This document shows, in pieces, positions 1 to 5,476 of a DNA stretch of 7,368 nt. This DNA is from Desulfobacterales bacterium (GTDB lineage: Bacteria > Desulfobacterota > Desulfobacteria > Desulfobacterales > UBA5852): positions 1-7,368 of the forward strand of contig JASJBQ010000245.1 of assembly GCA_030066455.1 (NCBI GenBank), given 5' to 3'. Both the position numbers and the translations under genes were made by a program. The stretch's first letter is position 1. Every line of letters begins with the position of its first letter. A model generated the notes under the pieces. It did no database searches. It had not been told where the DNA came from and saw only the letters and a list, made by a program, of their open reading frames with translations.

Positions 1-155
1 AATCTGCTGGCCTTTCGGCGTTTGGTCTTCAATAGCCTTCTTGGCGGCCCCCTGGCAATCTCGAATCCGAAATTCCCGGCATCCTATTCCGCTACCGTTT
101 CGGTTTCAAAGGGCGGCCTTGGGCACCATACGCCAGGCTTGTGAACGGAATTGGA

Positions 156-184
156 TTGAAAATGAATCGGGGTGTGAATACATT
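156..184 (+). promoter_or_regulatory. Candidate sigma-70 promoter of the regulator gene
   Basis: A -35-like TTGAAA (156-161, 5 of 6 to consensus) is followed after 17 bases by a -10-like TACATT (179-184, 4 of 6). Transcription would start near 190, giving a leader of about 50 bases before the ATG at 240. A short inverted repeat GATG-AA-CATC lies at 186-195, right at the expected start point, but it is too short to call an operator. The prediction rests on spacing and similarity only. Confidence 0.35.
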
Positions 185-223
185 GGATGAACATCGGACG
201 ATCATTTGATGCATGCTCTGCGC

Positions 224-234
224 GGGGAGAGGAG
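224..234 (+). promoter_or_regulatory. Ribosome binding site that decides the regulator start
   Basis: The purine-rich GGGGAGAGGAG ends five bases before the ATG at 240. It favours that codon over the in-frame ATG at 213, which would add nine residues, place this Shine-Dalgarno sequence inside the gene and have no good ribosome site of its own. Confidence 0.7.
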
Positions 235-239
235 ACCCG

Positions 240-1745
240 ATGAAAACGCCGTTGCGGCTGAGTCCGGAAGAAAGAACCTTTTTTTACAATGTCTACCAGG
301 CCGGCCTGGCCAGCCCGTTCAGTGACGACCGGATCGCGCTTGAAACCCAGATCGCCGGTAAGGGCGCATCCGCCCGGACCAAGCGCATCGAGCGGGCGAT
401 CCAGCAGGTCAAAACCACCATCGCCGCTCTGGAAAAGGATGGGGGCATCGACTTCAATCATTATGCCGGAGACGACCGCGGTCTTATCCGGGCCGGCCTC
501 CTGTTCGATTTCTTCTACGACTTCCGCGGCCGGTTCGATCAGCTCATCCGCGAGCAGATTTCCGTGGGCGACACCCCCATCAAGGTCCCGTTCGCTCCCG
601 AGGCGCTCGCCAGGCTTCAGGGCCGCGGCTTCACCCTGGATGATGCCCTGCGGTATTTTGCGCTCAGCTATCAATTGCGGCGGGCCTACTTCTTCCTCTA
701 CCGGACACTGGTCGGCCGCAGCCCCTGCATGAAAAAGTTGCGCCAGGACCTGTGGCACAATGTCTTCACCCACAACATCGAGCTTTACGACCGCTACCTC
801 TGGAACCAGATGGAAGATTTTTCAACCCTCCTGCTGGGGGAGACAGGCACCGGCAAGGGAACCGCGGCCATGGCCATCGGCCGTTCCGGGTTCATTCCCT
901 TCAACCCGGAGGAAAACGTTTTCGTCGAGAGTTTTACACGCTCGTTCGTGTCCCTGAATCTTTCACAGTTTCCCGACACACTGGTGGAGTCCGAACTTTT
1001 CGGACACAAGAAAGGGGCCTTTACCGGGGCCGTGAAAGACCACCGCGGGGTTTTCGATCATTGCAGCCCCTACGGTGCCATTCTGCTCGACGAGATCGGT
1101 GAACTCTCGATCCCGATCCAGATCAAGCTTCTCCAGGTCCTTCAGGATCGAAAGTTCGCTCCGGTGGGCAGCCACCAGGAAAACCGCTTCGAAGGCCGCG
1201 TGATCGCGGCCACCAACCGATCGCTAAAAGAAATCCACACGCGGGAAATCTTTCGCGATGATTTTTACTATCGTCTGTGTTCGGATATCATCACGGTGCC
1301 GCCGCTGCGGCAACGCATCCGGGAGGACCCGGGTGAGATGGACGATCTGCTGGATTTCACGGTGCAGCGCATGGTGGGCCGTGCTTCGCCGGAACTTGCA
1401 ACCATGGTGCGCGAGGTGATCGATTCCCAATTGGGCCCCGACTATGCCTGGCCGGGCAATGTGCGCGAACTCGAGCAGTGTGTGCGCCGCGTCATCCTCA
1501 AGCGCGAGTACGTGGGCCGCCCGGCGGATGCGACCGCGCCCTCGGTACCGGATTTCCTGAGCGCCGGCATCGAGGGCGGTGCGATCGATGCCCACAGCCT
1601 CGTCATCGGCTATTGCTTCCATCTCCACACGCGTTTCGGCACTTACGAGGAAGTTGCCCGCCGCACCGGGCTCGATCGGCGTACAGTTAAAAAATATGTC
1701 CACGAATGGGCGGCGCGCGATACCCGCGGTGGTTTACCGGAATGA
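240..1745 (+). CDS. Sigma-54-dependent transcriptional activator with unrecognised N-terminal domain
   Basis: A 501-residue bacterial enhancer-binding protein: it would use ATP hydrolysis to remodel sigma-54 RNA polymerase at -24/-12 promoters. The AAA+ domain is complete. It has Walker A GETGTGKG (200-207, K206), the sigma-54 contact loop GAFTGA (259-264), Walker B ILLDE (D284, E285), sensor I in IAATNR (N326), an arginine-finger region RDDFYYRL, and the sensor II motif WPGNVREL (404-411). The C-terminus carries a helix-turn-helix around 468-490 (GLDRRTVKKY), less Fis-like than usual. Residues 1 to about 185 show no receiver aspartate pattern and nothing I recognise as PAS or GAF; the region is rich in charged and aromatic residues (FFDFFYDFRGRFDQ type). 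The signal is therefore unknown, and no histidine kinase gene is adjacent. Walker A differs slightly from the common GESGTGKE (T for S, G for the final E), which should still bind ATP. Its target genes cannot be deduced. It converges on the hydrolase block with a 10-base gap. Confidence 0.93.
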   Translation: MKTPLRLSPEERTFFYNVYQAGLASPFSDDRIALETQIAGKGASARTKRIERAIQQVKTTIAALEKDGGIDFNHYAGDDRGLIRAGLLFDFFYDFRGRFDQLIREQISVGDTPIKVPFAPEALARLQGRGFTLDDALRYFALSYQLRRAYFFLYRTLVGRSPCMKKLRQDLWHNVFTHNIELYDRYLWNQMEDFSTLLLGETGTGKGTAAMAIGRSGFIPFNPEENVFVESFTRSFVSLNLSQFPDTLVESELFGHKKGAFTGAVKDHRGVFDHCSPYGAILLDEIGELSIPIQIKLLQVLQDRKFAPVGSHQENRFEGRVIAATNRSLKEIHTREIFRDDFYYRLCSDIITVPPLRQRIREDPGEMDDLLDFTVQRMVGRASPELATMVREVIDSQLGPDYAWPGNVRELEQCVRRVILKREYVGRPADATAPSVPDFLSAGIEGGAIDAHSLVIGYCFHLHTRFGTYEEVARRTGLDRRTVKKYVHEWAARDTRGGLPE

Positions 1746-1755
1746 GATCCGTCGT

Positions 1756-2043
1756 TTACGGCCCGGCCGCCGCCGCCATCGTGAGCGGGAGGCAACCGGC
1801 CTGGTCGCAGATGTCGGCCGGATCGCCCAGGAGGAATTTCCCGATGCGGGCCGAATAGTTGATGGGTGCGTGATCCGCGAGGTAGCGGGGCGGATCGTAC
1901 CAGCGGCTTGCTTCGGATGCCGCGGCGCCGGTCGCTTCGGTTTCGCAGTCGAGGGCGGCGGCCGCTTCGTCATCGATCTGGCGCAGGAGACCCCGTCCGC
2001 TCCCGGGTCGGGTCAGTCCGTGCCAGCTCAGGTCGAGTTGCAT
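1756..2043 (-). CDS. Uncharacterised 95-residue protein, third gene of the hydrolase block
   Basis: I do not recognise this protein. It is probably real because its codons end strongly in G or C throughout, like its neighbours, and it fills the gap between the hydrolase stop and the regulator stop. The N-terminal half is acidic and alanine-rich (DDEAAAAL near 24-31). The C-terminal half has a conserved-looking core with W48, Y49, PPRYL (51-55), H58, INYSARIGKFLLGDP (61-75) and the cysteine pair C79/C84 in DICDQAGC. There is no signal peptide or membrane segment. It lies in the same frame as the upstream hydrolase, 60 bases after that gene's stop. The start is uncertain: the ATG at 2043 has only a weak A/G-rich tract (GCGAAAAAAAG) in front of it. 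Translation may depend on the upstream gene, or the true start may differ. The long forward ORF opposite this region looks like its shadow. Confidence 0.6.
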   Translation of the reverse strand: MQLDLSWHGLTRPGSGRGLLRQIDDEAAAALDCETEATGAAASEASRWYDPPRYLADHAPINYSARIGKFLLGDPADICDQAGCLPLTMAAAAGP

Positions 2044-2103
2044 CTTTTTTTCGCAGCATCCATGGTCCCGATGGACACTGCCGATGTGACGATCACTTTG
2101 TTT

Positions 2104-3000
2104 TCAGGTGCATCGCATCCGGTGGTCGGGGTTGAAAAAGGTTGTCACCGCGGTCAACGCCTGCTGCCGGTCCTGCCTATTCGACAGGAAGTGATCGCCT
2201 TCCAGACGGATGAATTGAGCTGTCGGGCAGACCTGTCGCAGGGCCGCCTCGTAATCCCGGGGGGCGTCAAAATAGCGAAATGCCCGGAAGACTCGATCGT
2301 CGCTCGAATACAAACAAAGAACGGCGGTCTGCGCAAGACGCACGCCACGCAGCTGCCTGGAGGCCAGCCAGTCCACCAGTGTTTGCAGCATGCGCATCCG
2401 CCTGAGGGCCAGCAGACCGAATTGTCTTCGATTGATCGTTATGCCCGGCAGGAGAAATTCGGCATAGCGGCGCATCTGGAAGGCCAGATTGGCCGCCGGC
2501 CAACGCTCGGTGCCGAGGTTGCGGCGGAAATCCCAGAAGGAATGCAACAGGTTGCGGGAAAACAGCCGGGGAATGGCGTTGATCAGAACGATGCGTGGCA
2601 ACGGTTCGCCGATGCGATGGAGCGCGTTCACGAGCGGTATGGCGGCATAGCAGATGCCCACGCCGTAGTGGGGTTCGACAAAGCGCCTGGGATGACGCCG
2701 CACAAAGGCCAGCAGGCATTGTGTGTCGCGGAAGCTCTGGCGGATGGAAAACGGGCGGCTGGAGAGGCCGTGACCGGAGTAGTTGAAGGAGAGAAGGTTG
2801 TAGCCCTTCGACCGCAGGGGGCGCAGGTGCCTTAGGGCCAGGAGGCCGTCGCCGCCCACCAGCGGGGGGGCGAAAATGGTTCCCCGGGCACGGGGTGCGC
2901 GCATCTGCATCCACTCCAGATGGTGACCCCCGCCGTAGGGGCACAGCCGGCGCTCGGGAAGAGCGGACGAGCGGCGTCGATGGTGAACAGGGTTCAGCAC
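2104..3000 (-). CDS. Alpha/beta hydrolase with predicted cysteine nucleophile
   Basis: A 298-residue alpha/beta-hydrolase-fold protein, probably cytosolic (no signal peptide). The order of elements fits the fold: a strand followed by an oxyanion-type loop (TIFAPPLVGGDG, 41-52), strand and turn FNYSGHG (72-78), nucleophile elbow VGICYAA (114-120), a variable cap rich in Arg and aromatic residues (about 145-205), an acid loop YSSDD (231-235) and the histidine in EGDHF (267-271). The elbow reads G-I-C-Y-A, so the predicted triad is C117, D234 or D235, and H270, with Cys replacing the usual Ser and Ala replacing the last Gly. Cys nucleophiles are known in dienelactone hydrolases and in PHA synthases (GxCxG/A box), but this protein is shorter than PHA synthases and I cannot assign a substrate. 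It starts with GTG inside the sequence GTGCTGA, overlapping the end of the upstream gene by seven bases, which suggests translational coupling. GGGAG lies six bases before the GTG. Confidence 0.82.
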   Translation of the reverse strand: MLNPVHHRRRSSALPERRLCPYGGGHHLEWMQMRAPRARGTIFAPPLVGGDGLLALRHLRPLRSKGYNLLSFNYSGHGLSSRPFSIRQSFRDTQCLLAFVRRHPRRFVEPHYGVGICYAAIPLVNALHRIGEPLPRIVLINAIPRLFSRNLLHSFWDFRRNLGTERWPAANLAFQMRRYAEFLLPGITINRRQFGLLALRRMRMLQTLVDWLASRQLRGVRLAQTAVLCLYSSDDRVFRAFRYFDAPRDYEAALRQVCPTAQFIRLEGDHFLSNRQDRQQALTAVTTFFNPDHRMRCT

Positions 3001-3854
3001 GGCGCGCTCCCGTCCGCCGCCGCGGGGAGGGGGGCCCTGGCGTTTTCGAGAATGAAGCGGCGCATCGCCGCCAAGGTGCGCCGGGGCGCCTCGCGATGGG
3101 GCGTGTGGCCGCAGGAGGGAATAAGGTATCGTCGGGCCCTCGTGCCGATGCCGTTGGTGATGGCATCGACCTGCCGGATCGTCCCATAACGGTCTTCAAG
3201 GCCCTGGATCACCAGGACCGCGCAACGGATATGCGGCAGGCACGCCTCGATGTTCCAGTTCCGGAACGCCTCGGACCGCCAGACGTCGGCCCAGTGGTAA
3301 AACATGTCGCGGGTGTGCGCGCCATGATAGCGGCTCAGCTGGTCCCTCAGCCCGCCATGCTCGAAGGCTTCGACCGCGACCTGAATGCCTTCCAGGGTGA
3401 CGCTTTCCACGAATACGTGGGCGGCCTCGGCGATGACGCCGATGACCCGCTGCCTGAAGCGGGAGGCGAAATGCAGGGCGATGGTGCCGCCGTCGCTGTG
3501 GCCGATCAATAGGGCGGTCCCGATCCCGAAATGGGCGAGCAGCGCCGGAAGGATCGTTTCGGCCTCTTCCTGCAGGTAGTCGACGCCGGGTGGCCGGCGG
3601 CGGGGCCCCGAGCGGCCGTATCCCCGGCGGTCGTATACCAGGGCGGGTGTCTGCGTGGCGTTTGCCAGCCGGTGCGGAAAGTCATGCCACATGGCCGTGC
3701 AGCCGAGCCCCTCGTGCAGAAAGACCAGCCAGGGGCCCTCCACGGGGGCGCGGTCCACAGGGGTCAGGGCCAGGGTGTGAATGTCCAGGCCGTCGATCGC
3801 CACCTGACGGGACGCGGCATTCAACGCTGAGACGATGGGCGTTTGGCGGGGCAT
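2994..3854 (-). CDS. Alpha/beta hydrolase with Ser-Asp-His triad
   Basis: A 286-residue alpha/beta hydrolase with every landmark of the fold. It has the oxyanion motif HEGLG (47-51), DRRGYGRS (75-82), the nucleophile elbow GHSDGG (118-123, S120), the acid loop QGLEDRYGT (217-225, acid D221 or E220), and the catalytic histidine H250 in CGHTPHRE. The HEGLG plus YDRRGYGRS pattern is typical of a widespread subgroup of small-molecule esterase or thioesterase-like hydrolases whose substrates are mostly undefined. No export signal is visible, so it should act in the cytosol. It is the first gene of the reverse-strand block, and its stop overlaps the start of the Cys-type hydrolase. The ATG at 3854 is preceded by GGGAG at a nine-base spacing. 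Family assignment is firm; the substrate is unknown. Confidence 0.92.
   Translation of the reverse strand: MPRQTPIVSALNAASRQVAIDGLDIHTLALTPVDRAPVEGPWLVFLHEGLGCTAMWHDFPHRLANATQTPALVYDRRGYGRSGPRRRPPGVDYLQEEAETILPALLAHFGIGTALLIGHSDGGTIALHFASRFRQRVIGVIAEAAHVFVESVTLEGIQVAVEAFEHGGLRDQLSRYHGAHTRDMFYHWADVWRSEAFRNWNIEACLPHIRCAVLVIQGLEDRYGTIRQVDAITNGIGTRARRYLIPSCGHTPHREAPRRTLAAMRRFILENARAPLPAAADGSAPC
3007..3011 (-). promoter_or_regulatory. Ribosome binding site for the GTG-start hydrolase
   Basis: GGGAG on the reverse strand stands six bases before the GTG at 3000-2998. It lies within the last codons of the upstream hydrolase. It supports the unusual GTG start and the coupled arrangement over the later in-frame ATGs at residues 31 and 33, which would remove the first beta hairpin. 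Confidence 0.5.
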
Positions 3855-4018
3855 GGGGTGGTTCTCCCATTCACGGGGCGCGTGCGAAGCGGGTTGCGGC
3901 GGGGTGCTGCCCGCTGTGCCGCCTCCCGGATCCTCGCCCCCAGCATAGTGAATCCCCGACCGAAATCAAGCCGAACCCCCTGTTTTGTTTATCGCCGGAA
4001 ATGTGTTATCCGGAGCCC
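3855..4018. other. Divergent intergenic region between the hydrolase block and trmO
   Basis: This 164-base gap carries the control signals for two divergent units. Reading leftwards it has a sigma-70-like candidate and a ribosome site (GGGAG at 3868-3864). Reading rightwards I see only a short T/A-rich patch around 3981-3992 and no convincing -35/-10 pair for trmO. I found no GG-N10-GC pattern of a sigma-54 promoter at the right spacing; the nearest match is one base too long. Confidence 0.6.
3942..3969 (-). promoter_or_regulatory. Candidate sigma-70 promoter of the hydrolase block
   Basis: On the reverse strand TTGATT (3969-3964) and TATGCT (3947-3942) are separated by 16 bases, each matching consensus at four of six positions. 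Transcription would begin near 3935, giving a leader of about 80 bases before the ATG at 3854. It is the best promoter-like signal in this gap but is weak on sequence alone. Confidence 0.35.
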
Positions 4019-4765
4019 ATGACGTTTGCATTCGAACCCATCGGTACGCTGCATTCCTGTTTCAAGGCGAAATTCGGCATCCCTCGTCAGCCCGGGCTCG
4101 TGCCGGACGCCCGGGCCGTGCTGGCGCTCAAACCGCCTTTTAGCCGCGCGGAAAACCTGCAAGGGCTGGAGGTTTTTTCGCATCTGTGGCTGGTCTATGT
4201 TTTTCACGCCGTCACCGCCCGCCCGGACAAATCCTCGGTCAGACCGCCGCGATTGGGCGGTCAGCGCCGTGTGGGCGTTTTCGCCTCGCGTTCGAATTTT
4301 CGGCCCAATCCCATCGGACTTTCGGTTTGCGAACTGGAAGCGGTTGAAATCGACCGGGGCCACGGCGTCCTGCACCTCAAAGGGGTGGATATCCTCGACC
4401 AGACGCCGATTCTCGATATCAAACCGTATCTGCCCTATGCGGATTCTCATCCGCAAGCCTTGGCCGGCTGGGCCACCCACCCGCCCGCCGCCCGCTACAG
4501 CGTTCATTTCAGCGCAGCGGCCGACACGTTCCTGGAATCGCTGCCCTGCGAGGAAAGCCAATGCCTGCAGCGGCTGATCCGCCAGGTGCTGAGCCTCGAT
4601 CCCCGGCCGGCCTACGACCGTCAGAACGCGCGCAAGACCCGTTTCGGCATGCGGCTTGCGCGCTGGGACGTGCGCTGGGAAGTTCTCACCGACACCGTCG
4701 AGGTGAAGACCCTGGTCCCCCTTGACGAAATTGGTACGCCAACGGGAATCATGTCCGGGTGGTGA
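4019..4765 (+). CDS. trmO: tRNA (t6A37)-N6-methyltransferase TrmO (TsaA/VirR family)
   Basis: A 248-residue TrmO, which uses S-adenosylmethionine to methylate N6-threonylcarbamoyladenosine at position 37 of threonine tRNA, giving m6t6A. Family landmarks are all present. The N-terminus is FEPIG (5-9) followed by FGIPRQPGLV (19-28), then EVFSHLWLVYVFH, ASRSNFRPNPIGLS (89-102), the signature DILDQTPILDIKPYLPYADS (124-143), and the C-terminal RKTRFGMR region. Length is close to the E. coli protein (about 235 residues). The ATG at 4019 is chosen because it aligns with the family N-terminus. Its GGAG (4012-4015) stands only three bases away, so the in-frame ATG at 4001, six codons upstream, remains possible. 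The frame stays open far upstream, but that part is antisense to the hydrolase and should be ignored. No tRNA gene or other modification gene is next to it. Confidence 0.95.
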   Translation: MTFAFEPIGTLHSCFKAKFGIPRQPGLVPDARAVLALKPPFSRAENLQGLEVFSHLWLVYVFHAVTARPDKSSVRPPRLGGQRRVGVFASRSNFRPNPIGLSVCELEAVEIDRGHGVLHLKGVDILDQTPILDIKPYLPYADSHPQALAGWATHPPAARYSVHFSAAADTFLESLPCEESQCLQRLIRQVLSLDPRPAYDRQNARKTRFGMRLARWDVRWEVLTDTVEVKTLVPLDEIGTPTGIMSGW

Positions 4766-4788
4766 CGCGCGCAATGGATCGTCGAGGC

Positions 4789-4816
4789 TTGCAGCCACGG
4801 CAGACCGAACTATGTT
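4789..4816 (+). promoter_or_regulatory. Weak promoter candidate for the universal stress protein gene
   Basis: TTGCAG (4789-4794) and TATGTT (4811-4816) are 16 bases apart, inside the only A/T-rich patch of the gap after trmO. The -35 matches consensus at three of six positions and the -10 at four. Transcription would start near 4822, just before the stem-loop at 4824-4849. The gene could instead be read through from trmO. Confidence 0.25.
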
Positions 4817-4823
4817 TAAATAT

Positions 4824-4849
4824 GGGTTTACGGCACCGCGCCGTAGCCC
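4824..4849 (+). other. Stem-loop between trmO and usp
   Basis: TACGGC (4829-4834) and GCCGTA (4840-4845) are exact inverted repeats around the loop ACCGC. An outer GGG/CCC pair (4824-4826 with 4847-4849) extends the stem past a small internal loop. No T-run follows, so it is not a standard intrinsic terminator for trmO. It may form the 5' end of the usp message or be a partial transcription barrier. Confidence 0.35.
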
Positions 4850-4874
4850 GCCGAACGGAAAGTTATTCGATTGC

Positions 4875-4880
4875 AGGAGG
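4875..4880 (+). promoter_or_regulatory. Consensus ribosome binding site of usp
   Basis: A full AGGAGG stands six bases before the ATG at 4887. It fixes that start and excludes the longer open frame beginning inside trmO. It is the strongest ribosome site in the window and implies efficient translation. Confidence 0.85.
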
Positions 4881-4886
4881 TGGAAA

Positions 4887-5336
4887 ATGCCGATCAAGAA
4901 GATCCTCTGGCCCACCGATCTTTCGGGCCGTGCCCAAGCGGCGATGCCGTATGTTACATCGCTGACGGAGCGCTACGATGCGGAGATACACGTGCTCTAC
5001 GTCATTGATGACCTGACGGCGCACCGCTGGTATGGAGAATTCGAGCCGGACCATATCGAAAAGATTCTCGCCTGGGAGCAGAAAACGGCCCACAAACGTC
5101 TGGACCAGCTGTGCCACAACCATCTTTCCGGCTGTCCGCTCTACGTGCGGCATGTGGCCGTGGGGGAAGCCGCGCGCGAAATCCTCAAACTGGTCGAAGC
5201 CGAGAAGATGGACATGGTGGTCATGGCCTCGCGGGGTTCCGAGGGCCATTTCGCATTCGGCAGCGTCGCCGAGAAGGTGGTGAAGAATTCACCGGTGCCC
5301 GTCGTGACCATCCCGGGCACCGACACTGCGCCCTGA
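4887..5336 (+). CDS. Universal stress protein (UspA family) with altered nucleotide loop
   Basis: A single-domain universal stress protein of 149 residues, the usual length, expected to be a cytosolic dimer. It opens with the typical IKKILWPTDLS (3-13), including D11, followed by the strand IHVLYVID, and ends with a GSVAEKVV block (125-132) and the last strand PVPVVTIP. The ATP-binding Usp motif is G-x2-G-x9-G-S/T. Here the matching stretch is ASRGSEGHFAFGS (114-126), giving A-x2-G-x7-G-S: the first glycine is alanine and the loop is two residues short. ATP binding is therefore doubtful, while the fold seems intact. The gene stands alone between trmO and the aminopeptidase, with its own excellent ribosome site. 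Its exact stress role cannot be read from sequence. Confidence 0.93.
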   Translation: MPIKKILWPTDLSGRAQAAMPYVTSLTERYDAEIHVLYVIDDLTAHRWYGEFEPDHIEKILAWEQKTAHKRLDQLCHNHLSGCPLYVRHVAVGEAAREILKLVEAEKMDMVVMASRGSEGHFAFGSVAEKVVKNSPVPVVTIPGTDTAP

Positions 5337-5339
5337 CCT

Positions 5340-5361
5340 TCGCCGGCGGACATGCCGGTGG
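5340..5361 (+). terminator. Possible weak stem-loop after usp
   Basis: CCGGC (5343-5347) pairs with GCCGG (5354-5358) around a six-base loop, and flanking wobble pairs lengthen the stem to about eight. It begins four bases after the usp stop. There is no T-tract, only TTGCCCC, so intrinsic termination would be poor. Confidence 0.25.
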
Positions 5362-5420
5362 TTGCCCCGCGCCGTGCAGCCGCTGACGAGGTCATCGCTG
5401 CCCGCGCTGCCGCGCAGCTT

Positions 5421-5426
5421 TATAAT
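5421..5426 (+). promoter_or_regulatory. Perfect -10 hexamer upstream of the aminopeptidase gene
   Basis: TATAAT at 5421-5426 matches the sigma-70 -10 consensus exactly in otherwise GC-rich DNA. Transcription would start near 5433, about 44 bases before the ATG at 5477. No good -35 is seen 16-18 bases upstream and there is no TGn extension, so it may need an activator or be a chance match. Confidence 0.4.
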
Positions 5427-5460
5427 CCTCCCGCTCTTCGGAGCAGGTGACTGCCAAGCC

Positions 5461-5467
5461 AAGGGAG
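5461..5467 (+). promoter_or_regulatory. Ribosome binding site that decides the aminopeptidase start
   Basis: AAGGGAG lies nine bases before the ATG at 5477. It supports that ATG over the in-frame GTG at 5447, which would add ten residues not expected at the N-terminus of this family. Confidence 0.6.
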
Positions 5468-5476
5468 TCGATCGGC

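Larger units (their letters stand above)
1..239. other. Left flank without a supportable gene
   Basis: This stretch precedes the regulator gene. Two forward frames are open from the left edge (one to the TGA at 142-144, one to the TGA at 188-190), and one reverse frame reads as a plausible-looking peptide. None has a usable start inside the window or a sequence I recognise. The 3' tail of an upstream forward gene could lie here, but it cannot be told from chance. The last 90 bases hold a candidate promoter and the ribosome site of the regulator. Confidence 0.5.

Noticed and set aside
50..75. TCGAATCC resembling a tRNA T-loop
   Set aside because: No acceptor stem, anticodon arm or D arm can be drawn around it.
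1..105. Possible reverse-strand coding fragment at the left edge
   Set aside because: The frame reads plausibly (AKKAIEDQTPKGQQ) but has no ATG, GTG or TTG between its upstream stop at 108-106 and the edge, and I do not recognise it.
84..773. Reverse open frame of 229 codons opposite the regulator N-terminus
   Set aside because: It is antisense to a frame that is continuous with a complete AAA+ domain and has a good ribosome site; no recognisable motif is seen in the reverse product.
1579..2835. Long forward open frame of 418 codons
   Set aside because: It overlaps the end of the regulator and runs antisense to the Cys hydrolase and the small ORF. The reverse-strand frames show fold motifs and natural codon use, so this is a shadow of GC-rich coding DNA.
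3900..3935. Sigma-54 promoter in front of the hydrolase block
   Set aside because: The best match on the reverse strand has GG and GC separated by 11 instead of 10 bases, so it does not meet the strict -24/-12 spacing.
3590..4018. N-terminal extension of trmO by 143 codons
   Set aside because: The extension is antisense to the Ser hydrolase, low in complexity, and absent from the TrmO family, which starts at the ATG at 4019.
3989..4915. Reverse open frame of 308 codons opposite trmO
   Set aside because: It is antisense to trmO, whose family motifs are unmistakable, and the reverse product shows no domain.
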